DNA of 64,000 bases, from contig JUEP01000005.1 in the NCBI GenBank assembly GCA_000817105.1, positions 1 through 64,000 on the forward strand, given 5' to 3'. The first letter of the stretch is position 1; each line of letters opens with the position of its first letter. The notes beneath the pieces were generated by a model. The model was given only the letters and a program-made list of their open reading frames with translations. It had not been told where the DNA came from and searched no databases. Shown here one piece after another: positions 51,508-59,726 of the stretch. Made by a program: the position numbers and the translations under genes. Source of the DNA: a marine actinobacterium MedAcidi-G3. Its GTDB lineage: Bacteria; Actinomycetota; Acidimicrobiia; Acidimicrobiales; Poriferisodalaceae.

Positions 51508-51530
51508 AACCCTGCTTTTAGGGCAGGGTT
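51508..51530. terminator. hairpin without a T-run after the LmbE gene
   Basis: AACCCTGC (51508-51515) pairs perfectly with GCAGGGTT (51523-51530), loop of 7 bases. No T-run follows on either strand, so termination strength is uncertain. Confidence 0.5.
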
Positions 51531-51539
51531 ACAGACGCG

Positions 51540-51567
51540 AAAAATGAGCCGGGGGTTACCCGACTCA
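51540..51567 (-). terminator. rho-independent terminator of the HU gene
   Basis: On the minus strand a stem GAGTCGGG / CCCGGCTC (one mismatch, loop of 5; bases 51566-51546) is followed by ATTTTT. It ends 32 bp after the HU stop codon. Confidence 0.72.
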
Positions 51568-51598
51568 CTTCCGTTTAGATCTCAGCTAAGGCTATGCC

Positions 51599-51883
51599 TC
51601 AACCGTTCATTCGATCCTTAAGAGCTTTCGCAGCTGTAAATTTCATGCTACTGCTTGCCGCTATTTGAATGGTCGCACCTGTTTGGGGGTTACGACCTTG
51701 TCGAGCAGCGCGGTCCGAGCGTGAGAATTTACCCACGCCGGGCCAAGCAACGGCATTCCCAGCCTTAGCAGCACTTTCCACGCATCCGAAGAACGCTTCA
51801 ATTACCGCCTCTGCATCCGCCTTAGTGCAGCCAGCACTGCCAGCTACATCGGAAAGCACGTCAGATTTGGACATATTGGCCAT
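51599..51883 (-). CDS. hupB: HU-family DNA-binding protein
   Basis: Nucleoid protein of 94 residues that bends DNA as a dimer. MSKSDVLSDVAGSAGCTKAD, the beta-arm region GVGKFSRSDRAARQGRNPQT (here GKFSRSDRAARQGRNPQTGA) and KFTAAKALKDRMNG are canonical. It lacks the Lys-rich C-terminal tail of mycobacterial HupB. ATG at 51883 has GAGGAG 7 bases upstream; longer frames are rejected. A promoter and a 5-bp hairpin (CGCGC-GCAAC-GCGCG) lie upstream, and a terminator downstream, so it is monocistronic. Confidence 0.93.
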   Translation of the reverse strand: MANMSKSDVLSDVAGSAGCTKADAEAVIEAFFGCVESAAKAGNAVAWPGVGKFSRSDRAARQGRNPQTGATIQIAASSSMKFTAAKALKDRMNG

Positions 51884-51938
51884 GTTGAGTCTCCTCATCA
51901 CCGAACTCCGCGCGCAACGCGCGAATGTCATCAGTGTT

Positions 51939-51967
51939 ATTTGACCCTTGTTCGGCGCTCAGGTCAA
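51939..51967 (-). promoter_or_regulatory. sigma-70-type promoter of the HU gene
   Basis: On the minus strand TTGACC (51967-51962), a 17-base spacer and TCAAAT (51944-51939). The 5' untranslated region would be about 50 bases and include a hairpin and the GAGGAG ribosome site. Confidence 0.45.
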
Positions 51968-52083
51968 GTATTTCGGGGCTTTTAGAGCTTTAAGATCAAA
52001 ACATGTTATTTCGCCGATAACAAGATTTTTTCGAGACTCAACATGAATCAGATTTAAGTACGGTTTTATGATCAGGGGACTAG

Positions 52084-52824
52084 GTGTCTGAATTCGAACT
52101 TTGTTTGGTCGCAATAGCGGCTTTAGTTGGTTCAGCAATTACAGCTATCGCCGGCCTCGGTGGTGGCATCTTGCTTCTATCAGTGCTGCTTCAATTTCTC
52201 GATCCTCTTGAGGCAATCCCAATTCACGCGGTTATTCAACTTGCCTCCAATTCCTCGCGAGCTGTTATGTTGCGCGACGACGTCGACTGGGCGGTCGTAA
52301 AACGTTTCGCTCTGTTACTGCTCCCTGCCGGTCTAGCTGGCCTCCTTGTTGCCGAAGCATTTCCGGTGGCGGTTGGGAGAATATTTATAGCCCTATTTGC
52401 GCTCCTACTTGTTTGGTGGCCTCAGAGTCTCACAAGGCTTAGTTCCTTTTTGGGTGCCGGTCGTCGAGCCTTCATTCCTCTTGGAGCAATCGCGGGGTTT
52501 CTCAACATCCCATTTGGCGTTACGGGCCCCGCCATTGCGCCTGTATTCAGAGCTGAGTTGCCAGTTAGGACTGCCATGGTGGCTACTTTCGCTATGGCCC
52601 AAACATCGGGGCATTTAGCCAAGATCGTTCTCTTCACCAGCGATGGGTTCGCGTATTGGGACCAGATAGCCCTATTAGCCATTGGGGTCACATCCGTGCT
52701 TCTAGGCACCTGGTTCGGCACTCACATGCTAAAGAGACTCAGTGAAGTTATTTTCGGGCACCTATTCCGCTTCTCGTTAACCGCCATTTCCTTGCGAGTC
52801 ATCATTTCCGCGGTGCTTGATTAA
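52084..52824 (+). CDS. TauE/SafE-family sulfite/organosulfonate exporter-like protein
   Basis: Integral membrane protein of 246 residues with about eight hydrophobic segments in two repeated halves. GLGGGILLLSVLLQF (first repeat) and the second repeat GAIAGFLNIPFGVTGPAIAP are TauE signatures. The family moves sulfite, sulfoacetate or related anions. GTG at 52084 follows AGGGGA by about 4 bases; a TATGAT hexamer lies 11 bases before the start. Its stop overlaps the convergent gene's stop. Substrate unknown. Confidence 0.82.
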   Translation: MSEFELCLVAIAALVGSAITAIAGLGGGILLLSVLLQFLDPLEAIPIHAVIQLASNSSRAVMLRDDVDWAVVKRFALLLLPAGLAGLLVAEAFPVAVGRIFIALFALLLVWWPQSLTRLSSFLGAGRRAFIPLGAIAGFLNIPFGVTGPAIAPVFRAELPVRTAMVATFAMAQTSGHLAKIVLFTSDGFAYWDQIALLAIGVTSVLLGTWFGTHMLKRLSEVIFGHLFRFSLTAISLRVIISAVLD

Positions 52825-53156
52825 ATACCCGGCTGCGAGGATTCCCGGAACAAAGGCGCGAATTGAATTTGGGCTCCGATGAGATCGGCCGGTAAATCAA
52901 TCTCGGTGTAGACATGCAAATGGGTATACACATCGACTTCGATTCCCATCAGATCGATCCAAGACAGCACCGCGTCACCCCAACGTTCATCCAGAAGCGC
53001 TTCTTTAATCTGTTCAGTTTCTACCGTGCTAAGAACCCCAGTCGGCGTGCGGGCAACTAGTTCGCTAGCGAGCAACCTGTGAAGTACGTCAACGTCATCA
53101 GCAAGAAAAACTTGCGGTGGCTCCGATCTAACAACGGCATAGGCAACTCCAGGCAC
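52821..53156 (-). CDS. hypothetical protein co-translated with the DNA methyltransferase
   Basis: A 111-residue acidic protein I do not recognise. The first half is beta/alpha-like (VAYAVVRSEPPQVFLADDVD, VLHRLLASELVA); the middle contains Glu-rich helices, then DLMGIEVDVYTHLHVYTEID. Its GTG start shares its first base with the last base of the methyltransferase TAG stop, a strong sign of coupling. A regulator, inhibitor or accessory subunit for the methyltransferase is possible but not shown. Confidence 0.55.
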   Translation of the reverse strand: MPGVAYAVVRSEPPQVFLADDVDVLHRLLASELVARTPTGVLSTVETEQIKEALLDERWGDAVLSWIDLMGIEVDVYTHLHVYTEIDLPADLIGAQIQFAPLFRESSQPGI

Positions 53157-54661
53157 TAGCTCAAACCAGACGTAATTTCTTTGGCTTTCCAGAAACCAGG
53201 CAAAGGGTCTTTCATTCCACCATCGGCGTACCTAACTAGACGTTCCACTGCTTCTTCATCGAACATCGGTATCGCGTCAAAAACGGTGTAAGGACCCACC
53301 GCTCTCAAAGCCTTGTCTCCTTCACTTCCTGGTCTGGGCAGGTGAGCGGTGAGAACTAAAATTCTGGCTTCGGCATCATGAGCTTTTAAAACCGAAGCCC
53401 TTCCAAGGGTCTTCCAAACGGTATCAATTCGCAATAGTCCAGGCCTGACCGTTGTGAAGGCACCAGAAACATCTATCCACCATTCATGACCGGCAGCATC
53501 CTCGACTTTGAAGTTGTACTGGACCCCAGCGCGAGGTACCTTCACATCCTTCTGCAACAGAGCAAAGCCACTTCTCTCCAAAAGGTCAATTGCTATATCT
53601 TGAGCCTTTTTCCCTTCCTCCGTCGCTCGCCGCTGGAAGTCTTCGGCCGCTATTTCAGCGTCTGTTACTTCAGCTAAGGCCTCGGCGATCTCAGGCAGCG
53701 GCGGTTGCTCCCCAGGTGGCTGCCGGTGCGCCCAAACCCTCGCTCTAGCGGCATTAATCCGCTCACGGGCGACGTCAACATAGTTTGAATCTAGGTCGTA
53801 CCCAATTCCTCGCCGATCAGTTAGAGCGGCAGCTACTAGCGTCGATCCTGAGCCCATGAAAGGGTCAAGAATCACATCCCCTTCAAAAGTGTAAAGATCA
53901 ATTAACCGGCGCGGAAGTTCCACAGGAAAAGGTGCAGGGTGCCGCACTCGTCGAGCACTTTCGGCATGCATGTCCCACACATCGAGTGTCGCTTCCATAA
54001 ATTCGTCAGTCGGCAACGTACTTTTATGAGGAAGACCTAATTCGGATCTTGCCGCAGGTGACTTAGCTCTGTCGAAGCGACCCTTGCTAGCAACTATTAT
54101 TCGTTCGGTTGTATCTCGTAATGCAGGATTGGCGGCGCTCCTGAAAGAGCCCCAGGCGCAGGAACCACTGCTTCCGCGACTCTTTTGCCAAATAATTTCG
54201 CCACGGAGAAGCAGCCCTAAATCCTCAAGAATGCGAATTACGTCGGCTGACAGACTTCGATAGGGCTTACGTCCGAGATTTGCAACATTCACCGCTATAC
54301 GTCCACCCGGTTCCAAAACTCGAACACACTCAGCGAATACTGAATCGAGCATGCCGAGATACTGGAAGTAAGTGGTAGGAACTCGCTCATCAGCATCGGC
54401 TGCAATTGAATCTTCGTATTCCTTACCAACAAAGTAAGGGGGCGAAGTTACGACCAAGGCGACACTGGAGTCCGGGATCTGATGCATGTCTCGAGAGTCG
54501 CCTTCTAAGCACCCATCTCCTAAATCTGGGACCTCATTGACCGTTTCATCACTAGATAGGTCTGGTGGACTGAAACGAGAATAAAAGGCAGAAGAGTCAT
54601 GTCCTTCGCGTCGAGACACCCCAAACGATGAAGTTGAAGTGCGTTGTCTGCTCTCTGTCAC
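53156..54661 (-). CDS. DNA (N4-cytosine or N6-adenine) methyltransferase with additional C-terminal domain
   Basis: A 501-residue protein. The methyltransferase part has motif IV TSPPY (72-76) before motif I DPFMGSGST (266-274), the order of the beta class. TSPPY is used by both N4-cytosine and N6-adenine enzymes. Residues about 350-500 form a separate domain with GVQYNFKVEDAAGHEWWIDV and SGAFTTVRPGLLRIDTVWKT, which vaguely resembles a restriction-endonuclease-like fold, but no complete PD-(D/E)XK set is visible. The GTG start has GGGAG 8 bases upstream. No separate nuclease gene is nearby, so it may be an orphan enzyme. Confidence 0.8.
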   Translation of the reverse strand: MTESRQRTSTSSFGVSRREGHDSSAFYSRFSPPDLSSDETVNEVPDLGDGCLEGDSRDMHQIPDSSVALVVTSPPYFVGKEYEDSIAADADERVPTTYFQYLGMLDSVFAECVRVLEPGGRIAVNVANLGRKPYRSLSADVIRILEDLGLLLRGEIIWQKSRGSSGSCAWGSFRSAANPALRDTTERIIVASKGRFDRAKSPAARSELGLPHKSTLPTDEFMEATLDVWDMHAESARRVRHPAPFPVELPRRLIDLYTFEGDVILDPFMGSGSTLVAAALTDRRGIGYDLDSNYVDVARERINAARARVWAHRQPPGEQPPLPEIAEALAEVTDAEIAAEDFQRRATEEGKKAQDIAIDLLERSGFALLQKDVKVPRAGVQYNFKVEDAAGHEWWIDVSGAFTTVRPGLLRIDTVWKTLGRASVLKAHDAEARILVLTAHLPRPGSEGDKALRAVGPYTVFDAIPMFDEEAVERLVRYADGGMKDPLPGFWKAKEITSGLS

Positions 54662-54778
54662 CGCTAGCGCTCCCTGAACACGTCCGTATCCGTCAATGAC
54701 CTACTTCACATATAAGCCTTGTCGGCGAGTGTACGGGGACGATGGGACACTGAGAAGTCACTTCCGGCTCGCTCAGAG

Positions 54779-56332
54779 TCAATTAACTTCCTGTATAGCC
54801 AACTCCCGCAGGCGTACCTTTTGAATCTTTGAACCGTTAGCGCTGGGTGTTACCGGAAATTCGTCAAGTTGCAAAATTCTCACGGGCACTTTGTAGGCCG
54901 CCAATGCGCTGCGACATTCCATTCTCAACTCATCCTCATTTATAGGTTTCTTACTAATTACGAAGGCCACTGGTTTAGTCCCTCCGGTCAAGTCAATCCC
55001 TACAACCTGCACCGCTTCTACATTCGGGTCTCGCAAAATACAGTCCTCTATTTCAGCTGGATTCACTAGAAAACCACCCAAACGAAGAACATCTCCAAGC
55101 CTGGCTAGGTACTCAAAAGTACGGTCATCTTCAAGCCTCCCCAGATCTCCTGTTCGAAACCACCCGTCAACAAAATGAGCATCGGTAAGCGCTCTGTCGA
55201 TCTCTGTTCCGCCATCCGCCAAGTATCCAGCGAACAGCGAAGGTCCCTTTAGTAACAGTTCGCCTTCGAGTCCTATCGGAACATCATCTCCAGTACTCGG
55301 ATCAATAACTCGAGCTTCTGCTCGAGTGGAAACCAAGGTCCCGCCCGGCACCGAAGAGCGATCTTTAAAATCTGAATCACGGTGGGAATAAATTGCGTGT
55401 ACCTCACTCATCCCATACAAGCCAATCGCATCAACGCCCACCCGAGATGCAGCTTCTACTACCCCTTCCAACGCATTGTCGAACCGGGCGTAACCCACAG
55501 CATTCAAAGAACTCAGATCACGACCAGATTCGACGATCCGCAAGAGCATCTCATCGGAGCCATGAAACGTTGTTACCCCGTGACGTTCGATAGCTAACGA
55601 AGCTATAGAAGCATCAAAAACGGGCATGGTAACCAGCTCAGAACCGGCGCCCATAGCTCCTAGCAACATCGTGTAACCAAACACTCCGCAGAGAGGTACG
55701 GCGGCCAGAACAGACTGACCAAACCATTCTTCTAGGTCGAGCGCGTGTTCTGCAGGCGACTGTTGGTGGTGCAAAACGAGCTTGGGAGCACTAGTCGTGC
55801 CGGACGTTGTGAAGACGATCCACGGCAATGAAGGACTAGCCCGATCGACGTCCGAAGGAGTACTTCTTAGTAACTCGTCCCAATGAACCGTCGGCCAAGG
55901 TCCCTTGATAGTTCCACCGAGGCTTATTACAGCTTCTATACCTAGCCTTGTCGGATCGATACGCGACAGAATTCCCGAGAAATCTATTCCCAAAAAAGAC
56001 GGGTCAACGACTAACAACCGAGCACCCGACCTTCCCACGATGTCTTCTACTTCGGTACTCCGAAATCTGGTATTTACCGAAACAATCACAATTCCCAGTC
56101 GAGCTGCTGCCCATAAAAGCTCCACATAGGGAACTCCGTTAGGAAGCCACACAGCGACACGGTCTCCAGGTTCAATTCCCCAGTCCGTAAGACCCCCGCA
56201 AATTCGGTCTACCTCTTCTTGCATTTGCTCTGAGGATGTCTTTTGATCCTCATTTTCATGACACACAACGACTCTCTTGATCCGAGAAAATAGGTCGGGG
56301 AGGCTCAATCGGTCGAGATTCTTAGTGTCCAT
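54779..56332 (-). CDS. AMP-dependent acyl-CoA synthetase/ligase
   Basis: ANL-superfamily enzyme of 517 residues that forms acyl-AMP and then acyl-CoA. Motif A5-like TTSGTTSAPK (175-184) binds ATP phosphates, IGLYGMSEVHAIYS is the A5 motif, GWFRTGDLGRLEDD is A7, and LGDVLRLGGFLVNPAEIEDC is A8. The C-terminus carries a Lys in ANGSKIQKVRLREL (A10). A TAGTCT hexamer 7 bases before the ATG suggests leaderless expression. Divergent from the EEP hydrolase gene. Substrate unknown. Confidence 0.87.
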   Translation of the reverse strand: MDTKNLDRLSLPDLFSRIKRVVVCHENEDQKTSSEQMQEEVDRICGGLTDWGIEPGDRVAVWLPNGVPYVELLWAAARLGIVIVSVNTRFRSTEVEDIVGRSGARLLVVDPSFLGIDFSGILSRIDPTRLGIEAVISLGGTIKGPWPTVHWDELLRSTPSDVDRASPSLPWIVFTTSGTTSAPKLVLHHQQSPAEHALDLEEWFGQSVLAAVPLCGVFGYTMLLGAMGAGSELVTMPVFDASIASLAIERHGVTTFHGSDEMLLRIVESGRDLSSLNAVGYARFDNALEGVVEAASRVGVDAIGLYGMSEVHAIYSHRDSDFKDRSSVPGGTLVSTRAEARVIDPSTGDDVPIGLEGELLLKGPSLFAGYLADGGTEIDRALTDAHFVDGWFRTGDLGRLEDDRTFEYLARLGDVLRLGGFLVNPAEIEDCILRDPNVEAVQVVGIDLTGGTKPVAFVISKKPINEDELRMECRSALAAYKVPVRILQLDEFPVTPSANGSKIQKVRLRELAIQEVN

Positions 56333-56339
56333 CCATCCA

Positions 56340-56345
56340 AGACTA
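56340..56345 (-). promoter_or_regulatory. -10 hexamer TAGTCT of a leaderless promoter
   Basis: On the minus strand TAGTCT ends 7 bases before the ATG at 56332. Confidence 0.5.
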
Positions 56346-56356
56346 GAAGACCCGGA

Positions 56357-56362
56357 TACGGT
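56357..56362 (+). promoter_or_regulatory. -10 hexamer TACGGT of a leaderless promoter
   Basis: TACGGT ends 6 bases before the ATG at 56369. With the divergent hexamer at 56340-56345 it packs two promoters into 36 bp. Confidence 0.5.
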
Positions 56363-56368
56363 GACAAA

Positions 56369-57163
56369 ATGCGCTTAATGACATGGAACTTATGGTGGCG
56401 ATTCGGAGAGTGGGAATCTCGACAACCCGCGATCTTGCAGACCTTAGAAACTGCCAATCCCGATGTTGTATGCCTTCAGGAGGTCTGGAGTTCTGAAGAC
56501 GGAACAGACCAAGCGCATGAACTCGCTCAAGCGCTAGGGATGAACTACGTAAGAACACCCGAACGATGGTGGAACGGACACTCCTTTGGAAATGCAATTT
56601 TGAGTCGAGATCCGATCAGCACAAGTAACGCAATACAACTTCCCCCAACAGATGGGCCCGGCACGCGTTGGGCTTTGTCCGCAATCATCGATCGAAACGA
56701 AGTTCGCATACCAGTTATCTGCACCCACCTGGATTACCGGTTCGACCAAAGCCAACGAAGGCAAGAGCAAGTGAGAGCTCTCTTTGACTTAGTCCAGTCT
56801 GAACATAATGCCGAAGCGCATCCAGTGATTCTCGCCGGTGACTTCAATGCGACGCCAAATTCTGCTGAAATTCGAATGATTACGGGGGAGGCGCCTACTC
56901 CTGTCGAGGGTTTAGCAATGACCGACGCTTGGCCTCAATGCAACGACGCACCGGGCTGGACTTGGGATAAGAGAAATCCTTATCTGGCCAACGCAACCTG
57001 GCCTCAACGCAGACTCGATTATGTCTTTGTCTCTTGGCCTCGCCCTGCTCCACTGGGAAATATCAAATCAGCACAATTAGCTGGAGTCGAACCAATCAAT
57101 GGAGTCACGGCCTCCGACCATTGGGCAGTCGTTGTGGATTTGGTGGAGAGTTCTCCTGACTAG
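56369..57163 (+). CDS. endonuclease/exonuclease/phosphatase (EEP) family hydrolase
   Basis: Metal-dependent phosphodiesterase or phosphatase of 264 residues. MRLMTWNLWW supplies Asn, DVVCLQEVW the metal-binding Glu, VILAGDFNATPNS the DxN pair and ASDHWAVVVDL the final Asp-His. All catalytic residues are present. No signal peptide is seen, so it is cytoplasmic. The family includes DNases, sphingomyelinases and inositol phosphatases; no substrate can be assigned. Convergent with the acetyltransferase gene. Confidence 0.85.
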   Translation: MRLMTWNLWWRFGEWESRQPAILQTLETANPDVVCLQEVWSSEDGTDQAHELAQALGMNYVRTPERWWNGHSFGNAILSRDPISTSNAIQLPPTDGPGTRWALSAIIDRNEVRIPVICTHLDYRFDQSQRRQEQVRALFDLVQSEHNAEAHPVILAGDFNATPNSAEIRMITGEAPTPVEGLAMTDAWPQCNDAPGWTWDKRNPYLANATWPQRRLDYVFVSWPRPAPLGNIKSAQLAGVEPINGVTASDHWAVVVDLVESSPD

Positions 57164-57164
57164 T

Positions 57165-57803
57165 TCAGCTTTGTGGCCGGTTCCATTTCATTCCGTCGTA
57201 GGCCCGCACTACTTTGCCCGGGACGCCCGCTATTACTGAATGTGGAGGAAACTCTCCTCGTACTACCGAATTGGCCGCAATGACACAGTTTCTTCCTATG
57301 CGAGCTCCAGGAAGCACGACAGCCCCAGTCCCAATCCAGCTTCCATCACCTATGACAACAGGGTCATCTAGCGGGTCTTGGATTCCTATTGGGGTCTGCG
57401 GATCTTCGTACCCGTGGTTTTGGTCAGTTATGTAGACGTTCATACCCGTAAAGACATCATTGCCAATATCGATTCGATAGTGACCCACAATTGAGCTTCC
57501 ACGACCTATCAGACACCTGTCTCCGATCATTACTACGGGGTCAGTAAGCATCTCTTGGCCGGGCACCATTCCTGCTGACAAGGTCACATCGGACGCAATC
57601 ATTGTGTCTTCACCAATGCTTATCCACCGTTCTCCATACATGTTCCCGGTGGGCCAGCTAATTATCGAACCACGTCCGAAATACTTGTATGGACGAGCGG
57701 CATAGTCATTGGGGCCAATCGACGCGGTCCGATTCAAGAATCTAGAAACACTTCGGATCGTTGCGCCTGCCACGGAACGGCATCGAGAACGAAATCGGAG
57801 CAT
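57165..57803 (-). CDS. hexapeptide-repeat (left-handed beta-helix) acetyltransferase
   Basis: LbH acyltransferase of 212 residues similar to maltose/galactoside or surface-polysaccharide O-acetyltransferases. Hexapeptide repeats such as IGDGSWIGTGAVVLPGARIG and IGRNCVIAANSVVRGEFPPH form the helix, with a catalytic His likely in ITDQNHGYEDPQTP. The TAGGGT hexamer 6 bases before the ATG suggests leaderless expression. It is 20 bp downstream of pafC on the same strand, so it may also be read from the pafB promoter. Acceptor unknown. Confidence 0.8.
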   Translation of the reverse strand: MLRFRSRCRSVAGATIRSVSRFLNRTASIGPNDYAARPYKYFGRGSIISWPTGNMYGERWISIGEDTMIASDVTLSAGMVPGQEMLTDPVVMIGDRCLIGRGSSIVGHYRIDIGNDVFTGMNVYITDQNHGYEDPQTPIGIQDPLDDPVVIGDGSWIGTGAVVLPGARIGRNCVIAANSVVRGEFPPHSVIAGVPGKVVRAYDGMKWNRPQS

Positions 57804-57809
57804 GAGCGG

Positions 57810-57815
57810 ACCCTA
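57810..57815 (-). promoter_or_regulatory. -10 hexamer TAGGGT of a leaderless promoter
   Basis: On the minus strand TAGGGT ends 6 bases before the ATG at 57803. Confidence 0.45.
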
Positions 57816-57823
57816 GTCTCTAG

Positions 57824-58747
57824 TCAAGACGTCTCGTAGCGGCTGAGTAAACGTTGGGCGGCGAGCGACGCAACGTCGCTGAACGGGCCTCGGCCCACAA
57901 CACGGGCAGCTGGTCCTAGTCTAAGCATTAGCAGTTCAAGGAAAATGGTACTCGAAACCGACATTTCAACTATCAGATCGTCCCCGTCATCTTTGACTGA
58001 CGCCTGCAAGGGCTCAATCATCCATCGCGAGCTATTTGGCATTTTGATTGTGACCATCGGCGCTTTCTCTCCACCGGTAAAAGCTTCGTTGCCTGGATCA
58101 GACCGAGAGTGTATTTCTCCCGTCAATTCGACACCTTCAATGCGGTCAATGCGGAAAGTTCGGTGATCGTCGCGAAGTCGACAGTGCGCCCGCAGGTACC
58201 AGTCGCCGGACACGTTGATGGTTTCATAGGGTTCCACCATTCGCGTCAAGATCTCATCTGTCCAGCGGGCGTAGTACTCGATGTGGATACATTCCCGATT
58301 TCTTGTGGCGTACTCAATGACCTTCAAGAATTCTGGGTCTTGCATGTCTATCGCCACACTGGGTCCGACACCGAGTGCGTGTTCAAGTTTCTCAACCGCT
58401 GTCTTCAGGGCAGCGACGTTAGTTCCCGGCAGCCCTAGAGCAGCATTAGCGGCGGCCAGAAGGCCAAGGGCTTCGCTTCGTTCCAACCTGCGAGGTCGAC
58501 CGAAGAACGGGTTAAGGTCAAAAAAAATCTCGCCGTCATCGTCGACTACAACACCCAGGTTGTGAAATTCTTTATTTACTTCAACTTCTATCCCTTGGAG
58601 CGGGTACAACTCGCTATAAGCATCATCGGGATCAATTCCAAAGTGTTCAGCAACTTCCGACACGCTCACGGGTTGATGTTCATAGGCCCAAAGCATCATC
58701 GCTAATTGCAATCCCAGGCGGGCATCATTCGTTCGTCGTTTTCTCAT
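57824..58747 (-). CDS. pafC: WYL-domain transcriptional regulator PafC-like
   Basis: A 307-residue WYL-family regulator with an N-terminal winged-helix-type HTH (RTNDARLGLQLAMMLW, VSEVAEHFGIDPDDAYSEL), a WYL domain with CIHIEYYARWTDEILTRMVE, YLRAHCRLRDDHRTFRIDRI, and a C-terminal WCX region. The ATG at 58747 overlaps the pafB stop (ATGA). With PafB it should form the heteromeric activator that in mycobacteria switches on the LexA-independent DNA-damage regulon in response to single-stranded DNA. Confidence 0.82.
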   Translation of the reverse strand: MRKRRTNDARLGLQLAMMLWAYEHQPVSVSEVAEHFGIDPDDAYSELYPLQGIEVEVNKEFHNLGVVVDDDGEIFFDLNPFFGRPRRLERSEALGLLAAANAALGLPGTNVAALKTAVEKLEHALGVGPSVAIDMQDPEFLKVIEYATRNRECIHIEYYARWTDEILTRMVEPYETINVSGDWYLRAHCRLRDDHRTFRIDRIEGVELTGEIHSRSDPGNEAFTGGEKAPMVTIKMPNSSRWMIEPLQASVKDDGDDLIVEMSVSSTIFLELLMLRLGPAARVVGRGPFSDVASLAAQRLLSRYETS

Positions 58748-59706
58748 TTCGAATTGACCAATGCTCTGAGCCAAGCGATGGTGTCAGCGACCATCTCAGG
58801 AGGGCTCAAGACAACAGCGTGGTCGCCCATGCCGAAGAGCCATGACCTAAAGGCTCCGGGGCTTCGAACGTCGACTTCAATTACAACTGACCCATCTGTA
58901 CGCCGCTCAATGACTCCCCCTCGATCACGTTCCACTTGCCTAGCGAGCAACGGGTCAATCAGTACCTGAGCCACAAGAACGCTTTCTGGCCCGTGCAACA
59001 GCGGATCTTCTGACATTGCTTCAGCGGGCTTAGGTGCAGGATAATTGCGCGCAGATCCGGTCACACCAATCGTTACGGAGCTCTGAAATCGTTCTACTTT
59101 AAAGTTCTTAGCGACCCCATCTTCGTATCCGTGTAAGTACCAAGCTCCTTGTCTCCAAAACACCAGAACCGGTTCGATCTCACGGGACTCTCCTCCGTAG
59201 ACAAAGTTAATGAGACAGTTGCGATCAACAGCATCATGCAGCGTTACTAGCTCATCAGGAGCACTAAGTTGAGCTCGAAGAGGTGGCGTTGTGGGTAACG
59301 CTCCAGACCCCAGTTTTGCCAAAGCGTCTATCTCCCATGCTGCATCAAATTGCACCATTGAAGCGGCCATCTCAATAGCCAGACTTTCACTATCGGAAAG
59401 CTCGATATTCAAGAAAATATCAGCGTCACGGATCGCGTAGCGAGTCCCGCCAGCCGACTCATCGTTACCACCGATGTTTTCAGTATGTATCGAAATGCCA
59501 CACTTACGGAGATCTTTTTTGTCACGCTCAAAGGTCTTCTTCGAACTTGGGCCATCATCCCCGTATAGATCTGTGTCGCGGACGATTTCACCCCAACTCA
59601 CCGGAGCTGCACAAGCCCTGAGATACATGAGTAGTTTCCATATACGTTCGTTCTTATCCACTTCACATGACTCTAGATTCCAGCTAGAGCAGATTGTTCG
59701 ATCCAT
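58744..59706 (-). CDS. pafB: WYL-domain transcriptional regulator PafB-like
   Basis: A 320-residue WYL regulator. The HTH contains RIWKLLMYLRACAAPVSWGE and KKTFERDKKDLRKCGISI, the WYL domain LINFVYGGESREIEPVLVFW (with the Tyr) and GAWYLHGYEDGVAKNFKVER, and the C-terminal end is VADTIAWLRALVNS. It precedes pafC in an overlapping operon. It is divergent from glpD with only 20 bp between start codons; a TAGGTT hexamer lies 9 bases before the ATG. The pairing and order match the proteasome-linked pafBC genes of actinobacteria. Confidence 0.82.
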   Translation of the reverse strand: MDRTICSSWNLESCEVDKNERIWKLLMYLRACAAPVSWGEIVRDTDLYGDDGPSSKKTFERDKKDLRKCGISIHTENIGGNDESAGGTRYAIRDADIFLNIELSDSESLAIEMAASMVQFDAAWEIDALAKLGSGALPTTPPLRAQLSAPDELVTLHDAVDRNCLINFVYGGESREIEPVLVFWRQGAWYLHGYEDGVAKNFKVERFQSSVTIGVTGSARNYPAPKPAEAMSEDPLLHGPESVLVAQVLIDPLLARQVERDRGGVIERRTDGSVVIEVDVRSPGAFRSWLFGMGDHAVVLSPPEMVADTIAWLRALVNSK

Positions 59707-59714
59707 AGAAGCCC

Positions 59715-59720
59715 TAACCT
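59715..59720 (+). promoter_or_regulatory. -10 hexamer TAACCT of a leaderless promoter for glpD
   Basis: TAACCT ends 6 bases before the GTG at 59727. Its complement forms part of the -10-like TAGGTT of pafB, so the two promoters overlap. Confidence 0.45.
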
Positions 59721-59726
59721 ATATTT

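Noticed and set aside
52067-52072. TATGAT as a leaderless -10 for the TauE gene.
   Set aside because: It is 11 bases before the GTG and an AGGGGA site lies between, so its distance does not fit the leaderless pattern; transcription start is left open.
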